This document shows positions 1 through 5,431 of a DNA stretch of 5,504 bases, piece after piece. The stretch's first letter is position 1. Every line of letters begins with the position of its first letter. Both the position numbers and the translations under genes were made by a program. Source of the DNA: Phycisphaerae bacterium (GTDB lineage Bacteria; Planctomycetota; Phycisphaerae; UBA1845). Location of the stretch: positions 1 to 5,504 of the forward strand of contig JAJDDU010000188.1 in assembly GCA_029260155.1 (NCBI GenBank), in the 5' to 3' direction. A model generated the notes under the pieces. The model was given only the letters and a program-made list of their open reading frames with translations. It was not told the DNA's origin and did not search any database.

Positions 1-240
1 CTTGACGAGCTACTTGCTCAGAAGTCTTTTGCTGACAGGTACCTCAAGCTGTTAAACCTCTCGAATCCCGAAGACGCTGACCCCGATCCGACGGATCGCG
101 AGCTTCGAAGTGAACTGGCAGAACGGACGATCGAGGCTTTCCGCCGCGAGGTCATTTCACAAGGTCGCGTGCTGGAAATCGCCAGACTTCTCAGGATTGA
201 TGGGATGGAGCTTCTCGCGCTTGCTCGCGAAGCGGTTTAA
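1..240 (+). CDS. C-terminal fragment of a regulator/antitoxin-like protein (ImmA/IrrE-like tail)
   Basis: An open frame enters from the left edge and ends at TAA 238-240, giving the last 79 residues. The 5' part and start codon lie outside the window. The tail is helical and highly charged, with a final segment reading roughly ISQGRVLEIARLL then MELLALAREAV. From general knowledge this resembles the C-terminal helix-turn-helix-like tail of XRE-linked ImmA/IrrE (COG2856) proteins, in which a 'SxGR/K...LLG' helix pair closes the chain. No HExxH zinc motif can be checked because it would lie upstream. The gene is followed 17 bases later by a PIN-domain gene on the same strand, as expected for a regulator or antitoxin paired with a toxin nuclease. 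That it is coding is clear; the family is an inference from the tail and the neighbour, and another HTH antitoxin family is possible. Confidence 0.7.
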   Translation, partial: LDELLAQKSFADRYLKLLNLSNPEDADPDPTDRELRSELAERTIEAFRREVISQGRVLEIARLLRIDGMELLALAREAV

Positions 241-257
241 GGGTAAGGGATCAGGCC

Positions 258-776
258 ATGGATGGCCGGCACGATGTTGTGATTGATACCAGCACCCTGA
301 TCAACTTCCTGGCCGTTGATCGGGTAGACTTGCTCCGCGACAATCCCCGCTATCACTTCGTCGTCACCGAACACGCGCGGGAAGAGGTGACCGACCATTA
401 CGGCCCGCAACTGGACCGACTCCGTGAAGCTCTCGCAGACGGCGCATTGGAGGAAAGCGGCGTGCACGAGATCGGCGAACTGGAGCGCTTTGCCAAGCTG
501 GCGGCAACGAAGCAGCTTGGCCCGGGCGAATGCGCCTCGATCGCGGCAGCCGTCGGGCGAGGCTGCGTACTTGCGATCGACGACAAGGTCGCCGCCAAGA
601 GAGCGCGCCAAGCCTCCAAGACCCTGATTATCGTCGACACGCAGCAGATCGTAGTCGAGCTCATTCAGGACGGAATGCTCGACGTTGCTACCGCGGATGC
701 CATCAAGGACACCTGGGAACGGGAGTGTCGTTTCAAGCTCAAGATAGCCAGCTTCTCTCAGCTGGTTGCGGAATGA
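258..776 (+). CDS. PIN-domain protein, probable toxin ribonuclease of a TA pair
   Basis: This 172-residue protein has the layout of a single PIN domain, the metal-dependent RNase fold of VapC-like toxins. The N-terminal strand VVIDTSTLINF supplies the first acidic residue (Asp10). A helix with Glu42/Glu43 supplies the second. LGPGECASIAAA carries the conserved Glu91. The strand VLAIDDKVAAKRA carries Asp108/Asp109. All four acidic positions expected for Mg2+/Mn2+ binding are therefore present and the enzyme looks intact. The 'AIDDKxAxKxA' segment and the length (longer than the usual 130-140 residues of VapC) recall the DUF3368-like PIN branch. About 50 extra C-terminal residues follow. ATG 258 is preceded by AGGGA (246-250) at seven bases. 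The gene directly follows the ImmA/IrrE-like gene, so co-transcription is likely. Target RNA cannot be predicted. Fold assignment is confident; toxin role is inferred from context. Confidence 0.88.
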   Translation: MDGRHDVVIDTSTLINFLAVDRVDLLRDNPRYHFVVTEHAREEVTDHYGPQLDRLREALADGALEESGVHEIGELERFAKLAATKQLGPGECASIAAAVGRGCVLAIDDKVAAKRARQASKTLIIVDTQQIVVELIQDGMLDVATADAIKDTWERECRFKLKIASFSQLVAE

Positions 777-920
777 CGAGGCGGCGTCCCATGCTACTCG
801 TTCGGACCTACTCAGGCGGCGGTCGCTTGCCGGGTCGCACGCGGTTCACGGCCGATAGCGAGCGTTACGTTGCACGCGCCGACAGCTAGCCGGCGGGTGC
901 GGTCCCGGCGGACCAAAAAA

Positions 921-955
921 GGCGGCCCAGCGTGGAAAAAACACGCCGGGCCGCC
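921..955 (-). terminator. Intrinsic terminator of the 986-1642 lipoprotein gene
   Basis: The arms 921-934 and 942-955 pair over 8 bp (GGCGGCCC/GGGCCGCC), one A-C mismatch and 5 more bp (GCGTG/CACGC), around a 7-base loop GAAAAAA. On the minus strand the stem is followed directly by six T residues (complement of A915-A920), the classic Rho-independent layout. It begins 31 bases past the stop of the minus-strand lipoprotein gene. Read on the plus strand, no T-run follows, so it is probably not an efficient terminator for the PIN gene. Confidence 0.9.
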
Positions 956-985
956 AAGTAATGGTCCTAATCCAGCGGACCGTTC

Positions 986-1642
986 TTACCAGCCCTGCGA
1001 ATAGCCCTGGGAATAACCGAAGTCATAGGCTCGACCGCGATTTCGGCTGCGGTCGTAGTAATAACTACGTTGGTAATTGGGTTCGCTGATGTATCCAGAG
1101 GCTCCGCTGTTCAGAGCGCCACGCATGAGTTGGGCGTCGCGTTCACCGTCTTCGCTGCCCCGATTCATGATGTTCGAGTAGGCCTGGTACTGGTTATAGC
1201 CGTTGGATGAACGGCCGGCCCGTACTCCCACGCTAACGGCGGTGCGAACATTGTTGACGCGACCCACCGGTGAGGCTTGCGCCCATCGCAGGTAGGTATT
1301 GAAACGCCGTAGGACCCTGCCGAAAGAGCCTGTCCCAGAACTGAGACCCCAACTACGCACAGCGTCCCGGTCCTTACCGCCGAACTCTTCCTCCAGGATG
1401 GCGGCGGCCTCCTCGTCCCCGGTTGCCGCGTACGCGCGGAGGTCGGTCTCCCATTGGATGTCCTCGTCCAGCGTAAACTCTGCAGACCCATCGATGAATG
1501 CACCCTGTGCGCCATCGAACGAATCAGCACCATCGAACGAATCGACCGGTGCGAGGGGGGCAAGTGCGTTTCCGCAACCTGCCAATGTGCCACCCAAAGT
1601 CAAGAAGACCAGGGCGACGAGGTTGAACGTTTCCGCTCTCAT
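986..1642 (-). CDS. Small acidic lipoprotein with Tyr/Gly-rich tail, function unknown
   Basis: The protein has 218 residues and an apparent lipoprotein signal peptide: a short basic start, a hydrophobic stretch from Leu8 to Leu20 and lipobox LAGC with Cys23 as the predicted lipidated residue. Residue +2 is Gly, so the E. coli inner-membrane retention signal (Asp at +2) is absent and outer-membrane sorting is plausible. After the Cys comes a six-residue tandem repeat (DSFDGA at 34-39 and 40-45), then an acidic helical part (TGDEEAAAILEEEF) and a central Gly/Asn/Tyr-rich part. The C-terminus is rich in Tyr, Arg and Gly and ends in YSQGYSQGW. I recognise no domain and no catalytic motif. ATG 1642 is preceded by GGGAG (minus strand, plus positions 1651-1655) with eight bases between. 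A clear terminator lies downstream, so the gene is likely monocistronic. Signal peptide, RBS and terminator make it a secure gene. Confidence 0.85.
   Translation of the reverse strand: MRAETFNLVALVFLTLGGTLAGCGNALAPLAPVDSFDGADSFDGAQGAFIDGSAEFTLDEDIQWETDLRAYAATGDEEAAAILEEEFGGKDRDAVRSWGLSSGTGSFGRVLRRFNTYLRWAQASPVGRVNNVRTAVSVGVRAGRSSNGYNQYQAYSNIMNRGSEDGERDAQLMRGALNSGASGYISEPNYQRSYYYDRSRNRGRAYDFGYSQGYSQGW
1512..1543. repeat. Short in-gene tandem repeat (two copies, 18-base period)
   Basis: The 14-base string CCATCGAACGAATC occurs at 1512-1525 and again at 1530-1543, an 18-base period inside the lipoprotein gene. It encodes the doubled DSFDGA segment just after the lipidated Cys. The near-perfect nucleotide identity points to a recent duplication by slippage, in a linker where copy number may vary between strains. 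Confidence 0.8.
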
Positions 1643-1874
1643 GACCTATACTCCCAATACCATGTGACTGTCGGGGTCCGGCTCTCTCACGCAAGTGAGC
1701 CGCCCCCGGCGGTTGTTTGAACAAATTCCCTGAGCCGGGGCGTTTACCTTTCAGCCGCAGCCTCAGACCACTTCAATCTTGTCTCGTAGGGCGTCATCCT
1801 TGTGTCCAATTCCACAGTGAACCTCGCCCGTAGCACTTACCTAGCTTGGTGACGCCGCATTCAAGAAACTCGCG
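1643..1874 (-). other. Leader/intergenic region upstream of the lipoprotein gene
   Basis: This stretch separates the stop of the 69-residue protein gene from the start of the lipoprotein gene, both on the minus strand. It holds the lipoprotein RBS (1651-1655) and an imperfect hairpin at 1673-1706. In the hairpin GGGG 1673-1676 faces CCCC 1703-1706, and an inner stem of GGCTC and CAC faces GTGAGCC around a 4-base GCAA loop, with a small bulge. It also holds a short palindrome TTGTT-TG-AACAA at 1713-1724. I see no convincing sigma70 -35/-10 pair on the minus strand and no known riboswitch consensus, so the promoter is not located. Confidence 0.4.
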
Positions 1875-2084
1875 TTAGGCCCTCGGCTGGTCAGATTCAA
1901 CCAACCCGTTGAGCGGCCGGCGTTCAGTCGAGCCATCTTCGAATTCGACAACGGCAATCCACAGCCATCTTCCGATTACGGTCCCCCGGCGGCCTCCTGA
2001 TCGCACCTTCGATCCGACAGGTGCGAACGCCCAAGGATCCTCCGGCTCCTTCCGTCGTGTTAGGATGGCCGATCGATCGATCAC
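1875..2084 (-). CDS. Small beta-rich protein (69 aa), function unknown
   Basis: The frame can be read from GTG 2129 (84 aa), but the better start is GTG 2084, because AAGGAG (minus strand, plus 2093-2098) stands eight bases before it. That gives 69 residues. The first 20 are charged (RRKEPEDPW). The rest alternates strands and turns: VGSKVRSGGRRGTVIG, then WLWIAVVEFEDGS, then TERRPLNGL. This pattern looks like a small SH3- or KOW-like five-strand barrel, a fold common in nucleic-acid- or protein-binding modules. That is an inference from the pattern, not a recognised family. It has no signal peptide, so it should be cytoplasmic. The next gene to the right starts on the opposite strand, about 300 bases away. 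The hydrophobic alternation, RBS and lack of a better frame support a real gene, with moderate certainty. Confidence 0.6.
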   Translation of the reverse strand: MIDRSAILTRRKEPEDPWAFAPVGSKVRSGGRRGTVIGRWLWIAVVEFEDGSTERRPLNGLVESDQPRA

Positions 2085-2272
2085 CTTGTCAGCTCCTTCA
2101 CCGGGCGGCGAACCTCGCAACCGCCACACTCACGATAGACGGAGCTTCCTCTGAACGCCAGACGTATATGTCCTCCATCTCTATATTTCTTTGTCACGCC
2201 TATATAGTGCTGCTCGGCCTTTAAGCTGTAACGCGCAGCAATATTGGCGCAATTCATCGACAACGTGGACAC
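2081..2272 (-). CDS. Doubtful 63-aa (or shorter) ORF overlapping the next start by 4 bases
   Basis: A minus-strand frame from GTG 2272, or ATG 2257, ends at TGA 2081-2083. It shares GTGA with the GTG start of the 69-residue gene, the usual arrangement of translationally coupled genes. The C-terminal part contains CGGC and a basic tail. Only one CxxC pair is present, so it does not make a normal zinc ribbon. Neither start has a Shine-Dalgarno, and codon third positions show no strong GC preference. The overlap could be chance. I list it because the coupling geometry is suggestive, but would not rely on it. Confidence 0.2.
   Translation of the reverse strand: MSTLSMNCANIAARYSLKAEQHYIGVTKKYRDGGHIRLAFRGSSVYRECGGCEVRRPVKELTR
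2093..2098 (-). promoter_or_regulatory. Shine-Dalgarno site that fixes the GTG 2084 start
   Basis: On the minus strand the sequence reads AAGGAG, eight bases, then GTG. It is a near-ideal anti-16S match and spacing, while no such site stands before the longer GTG at 2129. It argues for the 69-residue form of the downstream protein. Confidence 0.65.
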
Positions 2273-2379
2273 GAGTCGATAGAATCACTGAAGGACGGTT
2301 TTTCGAGAGTCGATGGCATTCTCCAACCTGGACAGGCGGTTCGCCTTGTACTGCCAGGCGAAGCGATCGATCGAGCTGC

Positions 2380-2383
2380 GGAG
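2380..2383 (+). promoter_or_regulatory. Shine-Dalgarno site that favours the TTG 2392 start
   Basis: GGAG (preceded by C) stands eight bases before TTG 2392. The longest reading of this frame starts at TTG 2191, which has no Shine-Dalgarno. The ATG codons at 2449 and 2467 also lack one. The site is short but well spaced, so it is the best available choice of start. Confidence 0.5.
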
Positions 2384-2391
2384 TATTTACG

Positions 2392-4401
2392 TTGGATAAA
2401 GGCGCCCCACCCGGAATCGAAGCTCTGCGGAACCACGCCCGGTTTGCGATGGTGCTTGCCAAGCTGATGGAATTACAGAGCGGGGAGGCGGCGCGCCAAG
2501 CAAAGAAGCGAAGCAACAAGAAGACTCGGAAGGCCGCTGGCGACGTGATGATCGTTCAAGACGCGGTTAAGCATCTGGGACTCGCGTGGCTCTTCAGCTC
2601 AGCGCAGCCGACGAAGAAGGCAAGGGCTAAGTCGTCACGGCGCACTCAGGCCTCGACTGTCTTGGAATCAGAGAAATCACCGTTTCCAGCTCCTCAGTGG
2701 GATGCGTGGTTCACGCTGCACCGGCAGCAACTGCCTGCACCCAACGAACAGTACGGCTCGCCCTTTAACAGTGTGTACGAATGCAGGTCATTCTACGGGT
2801 TGGATGCCCCCAATAACCTCGCTGAACGGTTTAGGAATATCTCGAAAGGCGAGCAGGCTGTCCACGAATGGAAGTGCGACAGACGGATCAGGGCTTGGGG
2901 CGAGTACGCTGGCGGACTGGTCACGGCGAACGGCGGTTGGGATGGATTCGCGGGAAAAGCCAGGCTTCAGGACGTTACCGATTATTGGCCACCTGGTTCT
3001 ATTCAACAACCCGCTACGCACGGATGCGACTTTCAGTCTTTCATTCAACGCGTTCTTCACTTGGAGCGCGACCGCTACATACAGCTTCTCGTATCACCCG
3101 TTGGCCTGCTGTGGCCGTTGTGGTTGATCAAGCGACATGACCATTGGGAGTGGTTGAAGGACCTCAAAGCTGTCTATCAGGTCAAGCAGGATGTGAACGC
3201 TCTGTTTCGTGTCATCAAACCGTATAATTCTGATTCCGACGGACGGCCTAACATTTATGTTGATGTGAATACGCATCGAGACCAGACAAAGGGGCTGCCT
3301 TATCCATTCAACTTTGCCTTTGAAGCCGTTAGAGAGGCCAGCGGGTCGCACGTTGATGACGAGCCATGGACCCCGAGCCTCCTCGTTCCCGTAGGGAACC
3401 GAATCAGGCAGGAGAAGTGGAGCCCTCCCGTTTTGTTCGCATTAAGGGGCGATCAGTGGCCGCGCCGCACTGAACCGTTAGCGCCTAACCCGGAGCAACG
3501 AAAGAAACGGAAACAAGGCAACGCCATTGCGTTTACAGAAACGACGATTGGGCCAGCCCCCAACTACCCCGTATCGATTATGACAATCGCCGAGCCATGC
3601 GACAAATTCGCCACGATATACCTCCACGGGAAATCCGACACACCCAATACGTCCATCCGGAACAAGCGCAAGAATGGCGATCGCGAGGCGATCAGAATCC
3701 ACTACGAGATTAAGAGTTGGGCCGATGCGGCTGTCAAGAACAGCAGCCTTAACGACCCTCGCAACGAGAAGGTCGAATTGCAACGACACGAGATGCTTCA
3801 GGGTTTTGAGCAGGGACCCGTACCCGACCTTGTCCTTACGCACTATCCCGCGGATCTCCTGTTGCGCATGAATAGTGCATTCGAGCGTGTCTTGCCTTTG
3901 AGCTTAGTTCCTGACGTACTGGCAAACGAAGAGGACGTCAGAGAGTTGTCTTATGTTTTACCAAGCTGTGTCCTGATTGGGGGTATCACTCTGTCAAGCC
4001 AGCCCAAAATGCTTCCACTAATCCGCGATCTTGGACGATTACTTTGGACCCTTGAGGGCATTTTTCGGCGCCTGACACCAAGTCCAGATATCATCGAGCC
4101 GCTTTTTCGCAAGATCGACACCGGCAACGTTAAAGCTAAGAGGGAAGCCGCGCAAGAAGTCGCGCGGCTTTGTGCGGCATCGTCCGGCGTTTCGGGATCC
4201 ACGTCGCCGCACTCGTTTAGTGTCGAGCGCATACTGAAGAAGATGGCGGAGGACATGGCGTACGCCCTCGAAATAAACCTCGATGCAGACAACTCGGGGT
4301 TTAGGGAGCAGTTTGAGCAATGGGGCTGGGCGTTGCTGCTTGAGTACGTCCGCAATACGACCGTCAGTTTCTCCGCCGAGTTCCTGTTAGGAGTCGATTA
4401 G
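2392..4401 (+). CDS. Large unknown protein (about 669 aa), first gene of an ABC-receptor operon
   Basis: I do not recognise this family. The frame is open back to TTG 2191, but the first 67 residues read like non-coding sequence (Ser/Arg/Thr-rich, no pattern). I therefore place the start at TTG 2392, behind GGAG. Numbered from there, residues 35-47 and 74-84 are strongly basic and flank a helical segment. From about 100 the chain is Trp/Tyr-rich and globular (for example WDAWFTLHRQQL). Residues 234-246 are hydrophobic (VSPVGLLWPLWLI) but interrupted by Pro and short for a membrane span. A basic patch EQRKKRKQG lies near 368-376. The last 200 residues are mostly helical. There is no signal peptide, Walker A, HTH or nuclease motif that I can see, so it is probably cytoplasmic. 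Its stop lies one base before the solute-receptor gene, whose RBS (AGGAG 4389-4393) sits inside it, so the two are translationally linked. Confidence 0.85.
   Translation: MDKGAPPGIEALRNHARFAMVLAKLMELQSGEAARQAKKRSNKKTRKAAGDVMIVQDAVKHLGLAWLFSSAQPTKKARAKSSRRTQASTVLESEKSPFPAPQWDAWFTLHRQQLPAPNEQYGSPFNSVYECRSFYGLDAPNNLAERFRNISKGEQAVHEWKCDRRIRAWGEYAGGLVTANGGWDGFAGKARLQDVTDYWPPGSIQQPATHGCDFQSFIQRVLHLERDRYIQLLVSPVGLLWPLWLIKRHDHWEWLKDLKAVYQVKQDVNALFRVIKPYNSDSDGRPNIYVDVNTHRDQTKGLPYPFNFAFEAVREASGSHVDDEPWTPSLLVPVGNRIRQEKWSPPVLFALRGDQWPRRTEPLAPNPEQRKKRKQGNAIAFTETTIGPAPNYPVSIMTIAEPCDKFATIYLHGKSDTPNTSIRNKRKNGDREAIRIHYEIKSWADAAVKNSSLNDPRNEKVELQRHEMLQGFEQGPVPDLVLTHYPADLLLRMNSAFERVLPLSLVPDVLANEEDVRELSYVLPSCVLIGGITLSSQPKMLPLIRDLGRLLWTLEGIFRRLTPSPDIIEPLFRKIDTGNVKAKREAAQEVARLCAASSGVSGSTSPHSFSVERILKKMAEDMAYALEINLDADNSGFREQFEQWGWALLLEYVRNTTVSFSAEFLLGVD
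4145..4170. repeat. Perfect 9-bp inverted repeat inside the 669-aa gene
   Basis: AAGCCGCGC (4145-4153) is complementary to GCGCGGCTT (4162-4170) around an 8-base loop. On the plus strand only a weak T-run (TTT across the stem end) follows, so it is a poor terminator. It lies in a region coding for a helical EAAQEVARL segment and may be incidental. Confidence 0.6.
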
Positions 4402-4402
4402 C

Positions 4403-5431
4403 ATGAAATCAACCAGCATTTCTTACGCACTTGCGTTTGCGATCGCTGCCACTTTATGTGGCTGCGATCGTACTGAAACTACTGGATCGGAGGCGTCAGA
4501 CGGCTCGTCTGCAGCGCCTCTTCGTGGAACTTCGGGGTACACCCCCTACGATTCCTTTAGCATGCTCTGGACTCGAATGGGCCAGAATCGCACAATGGTT
4601 TGGGTAAACTCAGGCGGCGATGCTGGTCGTCTCCTGGTTTCTCGCGCCACCCGGGAGAACCGGCCTGATTGGGCGTTTTGCACCCAAGGCGTCGTGGCTG
4701 GTCTAGCAGCGCGGGGCGAAGAGGTCGTCATAATCGCCACGACCTATGTTTCCGATGACGCCATTCTTCCGGTGTACCGAAAGCCACGACCAAAAATGAA
4801 GGGTGCGAGATCCTTATTCATTCCGCGCAGCAGCATCGAATTCGCATTCGATCAGCTTTTGCAGCGCGAAAAAGTTCCAAGAGCTTCTGTGCGGATTCCG
4901 AAAGTTGAGAAGATTGACTTTGCCACAATCGCGTCATTGTTGTCAAAACCAGTTACGGATCCTGATGCCCTGGACTTCGCGATACTCGTTGACCCCGCGA
5001 TCACTAATCTTCTGACGGAACAGCCTACTGAATACCAAGTTGGCGAGGGTGGCCTTTACGAGATGCACTACAGTCTCGTGGTTCGACGTGAGGATCTGGC
5101 CAAGAGACGAGACGCGTTCGTACGTTTGCTTCGAGAGTTCGTTGAAATCGACAAGAAACTGGAGGAAGTCAAGACCGAAGACCAATTCCACCACGAAATA
5201 TGGGGAAGAACTAAAGACGGGACGCCAGAACGGCTGCCGAAGATGATGACATTCAAACGAGAACCTCTGCGCCTACAGTTACGGCCAACCGTGCTTCGGT
5301 CGAGGCTACAGACCGAACTTGTCTACCTCACGGAAAAGTACCCAAACCAGCTCGCGATGCCCGATGATGTGGATCGACTCGTCGATCCCTCACTCCTTCG
5401 CGAGGTCGCATCGTCAAAGGTGCAGAAATGA
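4403..5431 (+). CDS. NMT1/SsuA-type substrate-binding lipoprotein of an ABC transporter
   Basis: The protein has 342 residues. A signal peptide (1-20) ends in lipobox LCGC with Cys21 lipidated. Residue +2 is Asp, which in E. coli keeps lipoproteins on the inner membrane, as suits an ABC receptor. A Ser/Thr/Gly linker (23-45) follows. The body matches type 2 periplasmic binding proteins of the NMT1/THI5/SsuA-TauA group: PDWAFCTQGVVAGLAARG then VVIIATTY (88-114), a KGARSLFIPRSSIEFAFDQL segment (133-152) and DALDFAILVDPAITNLL (188-204). Next come SLVVRREDLAKRRDAFVRLL (224-243) and a C-terminal helix set ending VDPSLLREV (327-335). Known relatives bind sulfonates, taurine, nitrate, bicarbonate or pyrimidine precursors; the ligand here cannot be read. 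ATG 4403 has AGGAG (4389-4393) nine bases upstream. The gene starts one base after the unknown gene and overlaps the next one by four bases. Confidence 0.88.
   Translation: MKSTSISYALAFAIAATLCGCDRTETTGSEASDGSSAAPLRGTSGYTPYDSFSMLWTRMGQNRTMVWVNSGGDAGRLLVSRATRENRPDWAFCTQGVVAGLAARGEEVVIIATTYVSDDAILPVYRKPRPKMKGARSLFIPRSSIEFAFDQLLQREKVPRASVRIPKVEKIDFATIASLLSKPVTDPDALDFAILVDPAITNLLTEQPTEYQVGEGGLYEMHYSLVVRREDLAKRRDAFVRLLREFVEIDKKLEEVKTEDQFHHEIWGRTKDGTPERLPKMMTFKREPLRLQLRPTVLRSRLQTELVYLTEKYPNQLAMPDDVDRLVDPSLLREVASSKVQK
4438..4472 (+). repeat. Strong inverted repeat in the lipoprotein signal-peptide codons
   Basis: CGATCGCTGCCAC (4440-4452) and GTGGCTGCGATCG (4458-4470) pair over 13 positions with one T-T mismatch, around a 5-base loop TTTAT. 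A G-T and a T-A pair extend the stem by two. It begins 36 bases after the start codon and spans the codons for the end of the signal peptide and the lipobox. No T-run follows, so it is not an intrinsic terminator. It could slow translation of the leader or be an mRNA stability or processing element. Confidence 0.75.

Larger units (their letters stand above)
2085..2391. other. Divergent upstream region between the 69-aa gene and the 669-aa gene
   Basis: No confident gene is seen in these 307 bases. The stretch 2165-2206 is AT-rich (TATATG, TATATT, TATATA) and is the likeliest place for promoters in either direction, but no -35/-10 pair with normal spacing stands out. A 7-bp stem (TTCGCCT 2340-2346 with AGGCGAA 2356-2362, 9-base loop) lies just ahead of the RBS of the 669-aa gene. 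From about 2282 to 2410 a second plus-strand frame reads like protein (for example AVRLVLPGEAIDRAAEYL) but has no start codon; see findings. Confidence 0.45.

Noticed and set aside
773..889. 38-residue ORF whose ATG overlaps the PIN stop as ATGA
   Set aside because: The peptide is Arg/Gly-rich without pattern and lies in GC-rich intergenic sequence before the convergent terminator. I see no sign that it is coding beyond the chance overlap.
901..914. GGTCC-CGGC-GGACC mini-hairpin next to the main terminator as a second terminator
   Set aside because: It lies beyond the T-run on the minus strand and has no T-run of its own. The stem is only five pairs.
2068..2083. GATCGATCGATC run and frequent CGATCG/GCGATCGC palindromes (for example 2364, 3678, 4439) as a HIP1-like or methylation motif system
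   Set aside because: The full 8-base palindrome is seen only about twice, and GC-rich coding sequence yields CGATCG often. The count is too small to claim enrichment without a genome-wide comparison.
2625..2671. Hydrophobic or membrane role for the 669-aa protein (including the VSPVGLLWPLWLI stretch near 3091-3129)
   Set aside because: The only hydrophobic stretch is about 13 residues, broken by Pro, and is flanked by charged residues. It is more consistent with a buried core strand or helix than a membrane span.
3478..3843. 121-residue antisense frame within the 669-aa gene
   Set aside because: It lies entirely inside a better supported gene, and I see no recognisable motif in it. It is most likely a shadow frame.
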